NCBI GenBank assembly: GCA_023253245.1
Contig: JALRHB010000076.1
Coordinates: 1 to 6,394, forward strand
Length of the DNA: 6,394 nucleotides
Origin: Polynucleobacter sp.
Lineage (GTDB): Bacteria > Pseudomonadota > Gammaproteobacteria > Burkholderiales > Burkholderiaceae
Direction: 5' to 3'
Positions 1-5,616 of the stretch are shown here, one piece after another. Every line of letters begins with the position of its first letter. Position 1 is the first letter of the stretch. The notes beneath the pieces were generated by a model, which saw only the letters and a list, made by a program, of their open reading frames with translations, searched no databases and was not told where the DNA came from. The position numbers were made by a program, and so were the translations under genes.

Positions 1-321
1 GTTGGAGTCGGCAACATCTATTGTTCCGAGAGTCTTTTTGAAGCTGGTATTCACCCAGCAAAATCTGCTGGAAAATTAACCCGCCCTCAATGCATTCGAT
101 TAGCTAGCGCAGTGAGATCTATTTTGCAAAAAGCGATTGCAGCAGGCGGAAGCTCTCTAAAGGACTTTGTAAATAGTCAGGGTGATCCAGGGCATTTCAT
201 GATGCAAACTAAAGTCTATGATCGAAAAGATCAACCCTGCAAAGTTTGTAAAACGCCTATCAAGCAAATAGTACAAGGTCAGCGCTCTACATATTTTTGC
301 CCCCAATGTCAAAAACGCTAA
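1..321 (+). CDS. mutM: Formamidopyrimidine-DNA glycosylase (Fpg/MutM), C-terminal part, cut by window edge
   Basis: Bifunctional base-excision repair enzyme that removes 8-oxoguanine and formamidopyrimidines from DNA and nicks the abasic site. Only the last 106 residues are present; the 5' part, with the catalytic N-terminal proline, lies left of the window. The reading frame is open from base 1 and ends in TAA at 319-321. The fragment begins in the helix-two-turn-helix region with VGVGNIY and SESLFEAGIHP, then GGSSLKDF, and ends in the C-terminal zinc finger with cysteines at fragment residues 80, 83, 100 and 103 (C-X2-C-X16-C-X2-C) and the conserved GQR arginine at 95. The ending a few residues after the last cysteine is normal for the family. 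The stop overlaps the start of mutY by 16 bp, so the two genes that counter 8-oxoguanine are probably co-transcribed. Identification is firm; the N-terminal half cannot be assessed. Confidence 0.95.
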   Translation, partial: VGVGNIYCSESLFEAGIHPAKSAGKLTRPQCIRLASAVRSILQKAIAAGGSSLKDFVNSQGDPGHFMMQTKVYDRKDQPCKVCKTPIKQIVQGQRSTYFCPQCQKR

Positions 322-1451
322 TAAACAGCTTTGCAAAAAAAATAATAGCCTGGCATGGGCTTCATGGGCGCCAAGGCCTTCCTTGGCAAGGAATACGTGA
401 TCCCTATGCAGTATGGGTCTCTGAGATCATGTTGCAGCAAACTCAAGTAGCTACGGTTATAGAGCGTTACCCACGTTTTATAAAACGTTTTCCAACAGTC
501 CAAAAATTAGCTGCAGCCCCGCTAGATGATGTATTAGCGGAGTGGTCTGGTTTGGGTTACTACTCGCGTGCACGCAATCTACATGCCTGTGCAAAGCAGG
601 TAATGACGCAGTTCGACGGAAAGTTTCCAAACGATCCCATATTGCTAGAGCAGTTAAAGGGAATCGGTAGGTCTACTGCAGGGGCGATTGCTGCATTTGC
701 ATTTCACATGCGTGCGCCAATATTGGATGCTAACGTAAAACGAATCTTAGCAAGATTATTTGGTATCGAAGAAGTGGTACAAGTTAAAGCGGTCAATGAT
801 CAACTTTGGCTTTTAGCCCAGGATTTGCTACCCAAAAATTTTCAAGATATGCCAGTTTATACACAAGCATTAATGGATTTTGGTGCGACTTGGTGCACCT
901 TCCGAAAGCCGGTGTGTATATCGGCAGAGCGAAAATGCCCTTTTGAAAAACAATGCCAGGCCAATCTAAGTAATCAAGTTTTACAACTCCCTCGTAAGGT
1001 GATTAAAAACAAGTCACCTGAATTTGATTGCGATATGTTGCTCATCAGATGCGGGAATTTGGTTTTACTGGAGAGAAGGCCGGATAAAGCTATCTGGGGT
1101 GGGCTCTGGTCCCTGCCGGAATCACCTTGGCGCCCTAAGTCTAAAGCAGGGCAGGATTCTAATTTAAAAGTAACTGAATTATTTAATTCGATCCTGCCCC
1201 AAGAGGATGCCAGTGCATTATCCAAATTTTGCCAGTCAGTTGAGCGTGGCGACAAAATCAAACATATCTTTACTCACAGACGTTTATGGGTGCAAATCTG
1301 GAATGTTTCTGTTGCCGATACTATGCAATTTACTGGGGAAGACCTGAAGTGGGTATCCTTGCGTCAGCTTGGGAAATATGGCTTACCTCAGCCAATTAAA
1401 GTGCTGCTGCAGGCAGTGAATCTAACTCGCGGTGACGATCCAAGAAATTAA
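306..1451 (+). CDS. mutY: Adenine DNA glycosylase MutY
   Basis: Removes adenine mispaired with 8-oxoguanine, acting after MutM has missed the lesion. The 381-residue protein has the HhH-GPD glycosylase core at about 1-225 and a C-terminal NUDIX-like 8-oxoG recognition domain at about 240-370. Catalytic Glu40 lies in SEIMLQQTQVAT, the helix-hairpin-helix is LKGIGRSTAG (117-126), and the catalytic Asp141 is in ILDANVKR. H-I-F-T-H at 320-324 matches the FSH-type loop that reads 8-oxoG. The iron-sulfur cysteines are C197, C204, C211 and C217, spaced X6-X6-X5 instead of the usual X6-X2-X5. The start chosen is ATG 306, which puts residue numbers close to the E. coli enzyme; an upstream in-frame TTG at 297 is possible but less likely. 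No clear Shine-Dalgarno is seen, so translation may be coupled to mutM, whose stop lies inside it. The 3' end overlaps rapZ on the other strand by 56 bp. Confidence 0.95.
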   Translation: MSKTLINSFAKKIIAWHGLHGRQGLPWQGIRDPYAVWVSEIMLQQTQVATVIERYPRFIKRFPTVQKLAAAPLDDVLAEWSGLGYYSRARNLHACAKQVMTQFDGKFPNDPILLEQLKGIGRSTAGAIAAFAFHMRAPILDANVKRILARLFGIEEVVQVKAVNDQLWLLAQDLLPKNFQDMPVYTQALMDFGATWCTFRKPVCISAERKCPFEKQCQANLSNQVLQLPRKVIKNKSPEFDCDMLLIRCGNLVLLERRPDKAIWGGLWSLPESPWRPKSKAGQDSNLKVTELFNSILPQEDASALSKFCQSVERGDKIKHIFTHRRLWVQIWNVSVADTMQFTGEDLKWVSLRQLGKYGLPQPIKVLLQAVNLTRGDDPRN

Positions 1452-2286
1452 TTTGTAGAGCTGCTAAATTGGCTTGTGCCTGAAAGTGCTCGATTAGGCG
1501 AGTTACCAGATAAACAGAGCGATGTTGCCCGCCCGTGCAGCCAATCGCAACTGTAAGGTAGCTTCGCCCATCGGCGATATAGTGAGGAAGCCACTTATCA
1601 AGAAAGTGAATAATGTCGCTTTCCATACTCACCACTTCAGGAATCTTTTCAAGAAATTCTCTTACTGGTTGGTCTTTCCCAGATAAGGGGCGTAGCGTCT
1701 TGTTGTAGTGAGGATTGGGTAAGCACCGGACATCAAATACTAAATCGGCTTCGCTCGGCAACCCTTTTTTAAAGCCAAAGGACTCAAATACTACCGTCAA
1801 GCCCACCGGCTTATCTTTGAGTAAATCTTGCATCCATGAGCGAAGCGCGTGTGCCGGAAGATTGCTGGTATCGATCGAATGTGCTTGAGCTCGCAATGGC
1901 TCAAGTAAGTTTCGTTCTTTATCAATTGCCTCGATGAGGGTGGCTTCTTGGGCGGCATCTCTTTTTCCAGAGAGTGGATGACGTCTGCGCGTTTCTGAAA
2001 ATCGCTGAATCAGGGTATTTGTGTCAGCGTTTAAGAAGATAACCCGTACCTGATGATGACGTCGTAGATTTTCTAATATTTGAGGTAGTTGTCCAATGGT
2101 TTGACCGCGGCGAGCATCAATCGCAACCGCAACTCGTTCACAATTCTCACTCTGTAGTGTCTGGATGAGATTTTCTAAGAGAGTGACTGGAAGGTTGTCT
2201 ACGCAATCATATCCAGCATCTTCAAAGGCCCTTAATGCAACCGATTTACCTGAACCTGAAATACCAGTAATCAGATTAATTTGCAT
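1396..2286 (-). CDS. rapZ: RNase adapter / nucleotide-binding protein RapZ
   Basis: P-loop protein of the RapZ/YvcJ family. In E. coli it binds small RNAs GlmZ/GlmY and guides RNase E to control glucosamine-6-phosphate synthase; in Betaproteobacteria the RNA partner is not established, so the target here is unknown. The 296-residue length is close to the family's (about 285-300). Walker A is GISGSGKS at residues 8-15, followed by GYDCVDNLP (25-33), AIDAR (55-59), the RFSETRRRHPL stretch (95-105), DVRCLPNPHY (185-194) and the C-terminal signature GCTGGQHRSVY (249-259). The C-terminus keeps the basic RHREL motif (284-288). It starts 2 bp after the hprK stop with only a weak, distant AGGGG, so translation is probably coupled to hprK. 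Its last 18 codons, including RHREL, overlap the 3' end of mutY on the opposite strand. It appears to be the final gene of its operon. Confidence 0.94.
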   Translation of the reverse strand: MQINLITGISGSGKSVALRAFEDAGYDCVDNLPVTLLENLIQTLQSENCERVAVAIDARRGQTIGQLPQILENLRRHHQVRVIFLNADTNTLIQRFSETRRRHPLSGKRDAAQEATLIEAIDKERNLLEPLRAQAHSIDTSNLPAHALRSWMQDLLKDKPVGLTVVFESFGFKKGLPSEADLVFDVRCLPNPHYNKTLRPLSGKDQPVREFLEKIPEVVSMESDIIHFLDKWLPHYIADGRSYLTVAIGCTGGQHRSVYLVTRLIEHFQAQANLAALQINFLDRHRELDSLPAAAL

Positions 2287-2288
2287 AG

Positions 2289-3275
2289 TTAGAGTAAACG
2301 CCCCTGAGACTTTATAGCATCAGCTTCAGCATTCATTTGCACGCGTTGGCGCTCAATAAACTCTTTAAGGGTGTCAATGCCACGTAGTTGCAAGATAGTG
2401 TTGCGAACTGCTGCCTCAACAAGCACCGCTAAGTTGCGACCTGCTGCTACTTGAATCTTTACTGTGCGAATAGGAATTCCTAAAACATCAATATGTTGCG
2501 CCTCCAATGGAAGGCGCTCAAATTCACCATCATTACGGCGAACGAGTTGAACAATCAGGCGAAGTTTGAGTTTACGACGTACAGCAGTTTCTCCAAATAT
2601 AGTGCGGATGTCTAAAAGGCCTAGGCCGCGCACTTCGAGTAGGTTGCGCAAAATAACAGGGCAACGACCCTCAATATAGTCAGGACCAAGGCGGGCAAAA
2701 TCGACAGCATCATCTGCCACCAATCCGTGCCCACGAGAAATTAATTCAAGACCAAGTTCACTTTTACCTAAGCCGGACTCACCCATAATCAAGACCCCTA
2801 AGCCCAGGATATCCATAAACACACCGTGCAGGGTGATTTGGGGGGCGCCTATTTTGGTCAGATAGGTTCGTAAATGGTCGATTACTTCGGCAGCAGAGAT
2901 CGTCGTCGTAAACAGTGGCGTAGAGGATCGTTGGCAGAATAGTTGCAAGTCTTGATCGGCAGTTTTGCCATCGGCCACAATAACGCAAGGAGGTGTTTTG
3001 GAGATGAGGCTTGAGATTTGCTCTTGACGTTGCTTAGGTTCAAGCTTGGCGTGATAGTCAACTTCTTGGACTCCGAAAATTTGAATTCGGCTAGGGTGAA
3101 TGAGATTTAAGTGGCCAACTAGGTCAGAACTTGCTGCAGCTGCTTTCACTGCTTCTGGTGGAAAGGTTCGATCCGCTCCTTCTAGCCCTCCAATCCAAGA
3201 GAGCTTGAGTTCTGAGACATTGTCATCAAAAATCTGCTGCGCAGTGACGCCCTCAAGAAGTAAGGGTTGGGTCAT
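2289..3275 (-). CDS. hprK: HPr kinase/phosphorylase
   Basis: Bifunctional enzyme that phosphorylates, and by phosphorolysis dephosphorylates, a serine on the phosphocarrier HPr. The 328-residue protein has the N-terminal HprK domain at about 1-135 and the P-loop catalytic domain at about 140-310. Visible motifs are the catalytic histidine H150 in TLHGVFMDILGLG, Walker A GESGLGKS at 165-172, the acidic pair D188-D189 in LVADDAVDF, and the family signature EVRGLGLLDIRTIFG at 214-228. The C-terminal GRNLAVLVEAAVRN (279-292) matches the K4 loop and helix that contact HPr. No catalytic residue appears missing. The ATG overlaps the ptsN stop as ATGA, which points to translational coupling, and rapZ follows after 2 bp. 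In Proteobacteria the kinase usually sits, as here, with ptsN and rapZ and is thought to tune the nitrogen-type PTS rather than carbon catabolite repression as in Firmicutes. HPr (ptsH) and enzyme I (ptsI) are not in the window. Confidence 0.95.
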   Translation of the reverse strand: MTQPLLLEGVTAQQIFDDNVSELKLSWIGGLEGADRTFPPEAVKAAAASSDLVGHLNLIHPSRIQIFGVQEVDYHAKLEPKQRQEQISSLISKTPPCVIVADGKTADQDLQLFCQRSSTPLFTTTISAAEVIDHLRTYLTKIGAPQITLHGVFMDILGLGVLIMGESGLGKSELGLELISRGHGLVADDAVDFARLGPDYIEGRCPVILRNLLEVRGLGLLDIRTIFGETAVRRKLKLRLIVQLVRRNDGEFERLPLEAQHIDVLGIPIRTVKIQVAAGRNLAVLVEAAVRNTILQLRGIDTLKEFIERQRVQMNAEADAIKSQGRLL

Positions 3276-3733
3276 GAGTTAGTGCCCCAATGTTGTAGGA
3301 GATGACATACTTTTTCAGGACTGTTCTCAGTTGCAAGGGTTTTGCGCACATCTGAATCTGAGAGCAGTTGAGCAATTGATGACAGTATTTCAAGATGCTG
3401 TTGCGTAGCCTTCTCTGGAACAAGTAAAAAAATCAAAATAGAGACTGCTTCACCATCAGGCGCAGCAAATTCGATAGCTTCCTGCAATTTAATAAAGGCG
3501 GCGACTGGTTGCTTTAGGCCCTTTACTCGGCCATGGGGAATAGCAACGCCAGCGCCTAGCGCGGTTGACCCTAAATCTTCACGAGCATTTAGAAAGCCCA
3601 CGACTGAGTCAGCATCTAGACTAACTTCTTTGGCGAAAAGTGCGCCTGCTGCCGCAAATGCCTCAGCCCTACTCTTGGAAGGGTTATCTAAGGCAATGCG
3701 GTCAAGCGTAAATAGGTCCGTCAGGGCATTCAT
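3272..3733 (-). CDS. ptsN: PTS EIIA-Ntr regulatory protein PtsN
   Basis: Terminal phosphate acceptor of the nitrogen-type phosphotransferase relay (EI-Ntr to NPr/HPr to EIIA-Ntr). It works as a cytoplasmic regulator of targets such as potassium transport and sensor kinases in other bacteria, not as a sugar transporter. The 153-residue length is standard for a lone PTS EIIA type-2 domain. The phosphorylated histidine is H67 in GAGVAIPHGR (60-69), and the second conserved histidine H113 is in QQHLEIL. The start MNALTDLFTLDRI resembles betaproteobacterial homologues. There is no Shine-Dalgarno before the ATG, but a perfect TATAAT ends 8 bases upstream (separate entry), so the message may be leaderless when made from there. 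It follows hpf by 35 bp and shares an ATGA overlap with hprK, the kinase that acts on the same relay. Confidence 0.94.
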   Translation of the reverse strand: MNALTDLFTLDRIALDNPSKSRAEAFAAAGALFAKEVSLDADSVVGFLNAREDLGSTALGAGVAIPHGRVKGLKQPVAAFIKLQEAIEFAAPDGEAVSILIFLLVPEKATQQHLEILSSIAQLLSDSDVRKTLATENSPEKVCHLLQHWGTNS

Positions 3734-3741
3734 ATGAATTG

Positions 3742-3747
3742 ATTATA
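3742..3747 (-). promoter_or_regulatory. Candidate -10 box for ptsN-hprK-rapZ
   Basis: On the minus strand the 35-bp hpf-ptsN spacer contains a perfect TATAAT, followed by 8 bases and the ptsN ATG. Transcription starting 6-7 bases after the box would begin almost at the ATG. The -35 region is poor: TTGTTT lies at a 15-base spacing, with three matches to TTGACA. Because the sequence is AT-rich, a chance match is possible; the evidence is the perfect hexamer, its intergenic placement and the missing ribosome binding site of ptsN. Confidence 0.35.
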
Positions 3748-3768
3748 GGTGTCCCGATGCAAAAACAA

Positions 3769-4092
3769 TTACTCAAAATGCTTTTCGTGATGATGATCTT
3801 GGACTTTCTCTTTATGTTTCGCAACTTGACGCTCCAACTTGTCAACCACTGCATCCATTGCATGATAAAGATCGGCATTGTGAGCTTGAGCAAATAATTC
3901 TTTGCCCTTGAGGTGAATAGTAATCTCTGCCGATTGACGAAGGTCTTTCTCTTTGGCGTTATCTACGATCAAAAATGCAGTTGCGTCTAGAACATGGTCA
4001 AAGTGCTTACGAATTTTAGCTAACCCATTTTCGAGGTGAGTACGCATGGCGGGAGTAACTTCGACATGACGGCTATTAATTTTTAGATTCAT
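3769..4092 (-). CDS. hpf: Ribosome hibernation promoting factor (short HPF / RaiA family)
   Basis: Binds the decoding region of the 30S subunit and helps inactive ribosomes persist in stationary phase or starvation. The 107 residues match the short HPF class (about 95-120) and lack the C-terminal dimerisation domain of long HPF. The single domain begins MNLKINSRHVEVTPAMR, has the basic segment LAKIRKHF (24-31), the IVDNAKEKD strand-loop (42-50), AEITIHLKGKELFAQ (55-69) and the helix DLYHAMDAVVDKLERQV (74-90). A histidine-rich tail (H93, H100-H102, H105) follows. The ATG has a good AGGAG at 6 bases. In related bacteria hpf lies directly downstream of rpoN, and older annotations call it sigma-54 modulation protein; here no rpoN precedes it, only a 187-bp non-coding gap after lptB, so it probably has its own promoter. 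It leads the hpf-ptsN-hprK-rapZ group. Confidence 0.94.
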   Translation of the reverse strand: MNLKINSRHVEVTPAMRTHLENGLAKIRKHFDHVLDATAFLIVDNAKEKDLRQSAEITIHLKGKELFAQAHNADLYHAMDAVVDKLERQVAKHKEKVQDHHHEKHFE

Positions 4093-4098
4093 CAGCAG

Positions 4099-4103
4099 CT
4101 CCT
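4099..4103 (-). promoter_or_regulatory. Ribosome binding site of hpf
   Basis: AGGAG on the minus strand, 6 bases before the hpf ATG at 4092. It is one of the strongest Shine-Dalgarno matches in the window and fixes the hpf start. The neighbouring regulatory genes ptsN, hprK and rapZ have no comparable site. Confidence 0.75.
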
Positions 4104-4210
4104 ATTCAAAGCAAAATGCATGCGCAAATAACTACCTGGGGTGCGCAGCAAGCCCCATTAATGTTTCTTTTTGTCCTATCTGGAATGGAATTTCATGAAC
4201 CTCCAGCGTA

Positions 4211-4226
4211 TCAGCGATTTTGCTGA
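4211..4226. repeat. Short inverted repeat in the hpf leader
   Basis: TCAGC and GCTGA form a perfect 5-bp stem around a 6-base loop. It would lie near the 5' end of an hpf leader transcript made from the TATGAT box. No U-tract follows on either strand, so it is not a terminator. The stem is short and may be chance. Confidence 0.25.
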
Positions 4227-4241
4227 AAACCAAGGGGGCAG

Positions 4242-4247
4242 ATCATA
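4242..4247 (-). promoter_or_regulatory. Candidate -10 box for the hpf operon
   Basis: TATGAT on the minus strand differs from TATAAT at one position and lies in the only long intergenic region. The upstream DNA is almost pure A/T, and the best -35-like hexamers (TTGAAT at 14 bases, TTTGAA at 15) are at poor spacing. If used, the transcript starts near 4235 and carries about 140 bases of leader before hpf. The placement next to the palindrome makes it a plausible regulated promoter, but the sequence alone does not settle it. Confidence 0.3.
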
Positions 4248-4263
4248 TTTATTTAATAAATAT
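4245..4263. repeat. 19-bp perfect AT-only palindrome
   Basis: Two 9-bp arms, ATATTTATT and AATAAATAT, are perfect reverse complements around one central base. It begins 17 bp after the lptB stop in transcription order and overlaps the candidate TATGAT box by 3 bp. It could be an operator, an UP-like AT element or a DNA-bending site. An AT-only palindrome can arise by chance more easily than a GC-containing one. No GC-rich stem is present, so it is not a standard terminator. Confidence 0.6.
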
Positions 4264-4279
4264 TCAAAAATCAGAAAAA

Positions 4280-5041
4280 TTACATGCGGAAATTTTCGCC
4301 TAAATACACTCTTCTAACAGCATCATTTTGAATGATTTCGTCTGGCTTTCCTTCTGCAAGAACGCTGCCTTCGCTGATGATATAAGCATGATCACAAATA
4401 CCCAAGGTTTCACGAACATTGTGGTCGGTGATCAGGACGCCAATCTGACGATCCCTTAGAAAGCGAACGATTCGTTGAATCTCGCCAACAGCAATAGGAT
4501 CAACCCCGGCAAAGGGTTCATCTAGCAAGATGAATTTTGGCTGAGAGGCTAGGGCGCGTGCAATTTCAACACGTCGCCGCTCTCCACCCGAAAGTGATAG
4601 CGCTGGATTATTGCGTAAGTGGCTTATTTGTAGCTCGCCAAGAAGTTCATCAAGCCTTTGAGCAATTTCTGCCTTGGTAAGGGGTTTGCCGCCTTGTACC
4701 TGAAGTTCTAGAACTGCCTGAATATTTTCAGCCACATTTAACTTTCTAAAAACAGAAGCTTCTTGAGGAAGGTAGGATAAGCCCATGCGTGCACGTTGAT
4801 GAATGGGTAGTCTCGTGATATCGGTGCCATCCAAGACAATATTGCCTCCATCAAGAGGAACAAGACCAACAATCATGTAAAAGGAGGTAGTTTTACCTGC
4901 ACCATTAGGGCCCAGTAAACCCACAACCTCGCCACACTTTACCTCTACAGAGACATCTCGCACTACCGTGCGAGAACCATAGCGTTTTTGAAGATGATGG
5001 GCGCTTAATGTCGGGGTGTTTGATGGGCTAGGTAAATCCAT
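4280..5041 (-). CDS. lptB: LPS export ABC transporter ATP-binding protein LptB
   Basis: Cytoplasmic ATPase that, as a dimer with LptF and LptG, extracts lipopolysaccharide from the inner membrane and pushes it into the LptC-LptA bridge. The 253-residue protein is a single ABC domain: Walker A GPNGAGKT at 44-51, Q-loop Q93 in YLPQEASVFRKL, signature LSGGE at 150-154, Walker B ILLDEP at 171-176 with catalytic E175, and switch histidine H207 in LITDHNVRE. SYLPQEASVFRKL and the ending YLGENFRM are typical of LptB and separate it from LivF/LivG-type ATPases. It has about 10 more N-terminal residues than the E. coli protein, and no later start is possible before the Walker region. It begins 2 bp after the lptA stop with no good Shine-Dalgarno, suggesting coupling. 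LptF and LptG lie outside the window, as is usual. In relatives rpoN follows; here it does not. Confidence 0.96.
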   Translation of the reverse strand: MDLPSPSNTPTLSAHHLQKRYGSRTVVRDVSVEVKCGEVVGLLGPNGAGKTTSFYMIVGLVPLDGGNIVLDGTDITRLPIHQRARMGLSYLPQEASVFRKLNVAENIQAVLELQVQGGKPLTKAEIAQRLDELLGELQISHLRNNPALSLSGGERRRVEIARALASQPKFILLDEPFAGVDPIAVGEIQRIVRFLRDRQIGVLITDHNVRETLGICDHAYIISEGSVLAEGKPDEIIQNDAVRRVYLGENFRM

Positions 5042-5043
5042 GA

Positions 5044-5616
5044 TTATTTTTCTAGGGTAGCTTTTCTTCTTGGGGACAGGATGGCTCTAGCTTGTGGTAA
5101 ATCTTCTGGTTTGGCGCTAGCTGGCGGGCTAACTAGATAGTATTGTTTGACGTCATCATAGTCAATTTTCCAGCCACGCAATTGATCAATCATTTGCATA
5201 TTTTGTAAACGCTTTAAGCTGGCATCTCCAGTGAGAGTTAGCAATTCTGTCTTGGCGTTATAAGTGACTGTTTGACCACGGCCTTGCATAAATTCGTCTG
5301 CTAAGCCTTCACGTTTTTGTCTGAAACTAGCGGTAGTGTTGCCATCACCCTTTACGTCTACATACTCATAACCTTCAGGGTCAACTCTGATATTGCCTTT
5401 TTCGCCAGTAATCAGAATGCTGCCTTTAATCAAAACGACTTCACCCTCAAGATCATAAATTTGTTGAACATCGTTAACAGATACTTTTTCTGCTTCCAAA
5501 ATAATGGGTTTGTCTTGATCGGCCTTTTCAGCATAGCTTACTTGCAATGACAAAATCGATAAGCAAAGGCCGAGTAAAAATCTATACTGGGCGCCTCTTG
5601 TCTTAGCTGCTTTCAT
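5044..5616 (-). CDS. lptA: LPS transport periplasmic protein LptA
   Basis: Periplasmic beta-jellyroll protein that polymerises into the bridge carrying LPS from LptC to LptD in the outer membrane. The 190-residue precursor has a clear Sec signal peptide: basic start MKAAKTRGAQYR, hydrophobic core FLLGLCLSILSL, and likely cleavage after S-Y-A at residue 29. The OstA/LptA domain spans about 37-150, with strand repeats such as KPIILEAEKVSV, YDLEGEVVLIKGSILITGEKG and RGQTVTYNAKTELLTLTGDA. A proline/alanine-rich and basic tail (about 160-190) follows. The ATG overlaps the lptC stop as ATGA, and an AGGAG lies 7 bases upstream inside lptC. lptB follows after 2 bp. Length and context fit the family fully; nothing appears broken. 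Confidence 0.94.
   Translation of the reverse strand: MKAAKTRGAQYRFLLGLCLSILSLQVSYAEKADQDKPIILEAEKVSVNDVQQIYDLEGEVVLIKGSILITGEKGNIRVDPEGYEYVDVKGDGNTTASFRQKREGLADEFMQGRGQTVTYNAKTELLTLTGDASLKRLQNMQMIDQLRGWKIDYDDVKQYYLVSPPASAKPEDLPQARAILSPRRKATLEK

Larger units (their letters stand above)
4093..4279 (-). other. lptB-hpf intergenic region, the usual location of rpoN
   Basis: This 187-bp gap is the only sizeable non-coding stretch in the window. Reading on the minus strand from the lptB stop it holds a T-rich start, a 19-bp AT palindrome, a TATGAT box, a short inverted repeat (TCAGC/GCTGA), an unexplained 36-codon open stretch at 4132-4242, the self-complementary TTCATGAA, and finally the hpf ribosome binding site. 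I see no rpoN remnant: none of the frames I read resembles the glutamine-rich N-terminus or the RpoN box. No clear GC hairpin with a U-tract closes the lptB operon. The gap probably carries the promoter of the hpf operon and about 140 bases of 5' leader. Confidence 0.7.

Noticed and set aside
297..305. TTG 297 as the mutY start (384 residues)
   Set aside because: The ATG three codons later at 306 is a better start codon, neither has a Shine-Dalgarno, and the conserved domain begins after both.
974..1261. 95-codon open frame on the minus strand
   Set aside because: It lies wholly inside mutY, whose conserved domains occupy this region in the other direction; no family motif or ribosome binding site.
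1379..1394. Hairpin TGGCT/AGCCA as terminator of the rapZ operon
   Set aside because: The stem is only 5 bp, the following tract on the minus strand is ATATTT and not a run of T, and it lies inside mutY coding sequence.
3702..3893. 63-codon minus-strand open frame across the ptsN/hpf junction
   Set aside because: Out-of-frame shadow of hpf and the start of ptsN, both of which have clear domains.
4093..4279. A sigma-54 (-24/-12) promoter ahead of hpf
   Set aside because: I looked for the GG-N10-GC core in the TGGCAC/TTGCA context on the minus strand and found no acceptable match.
5317..5550. 77-codon plus-strand open frame
   Set aside because: Antisense to the conserved LptA domain; no supporting signal.
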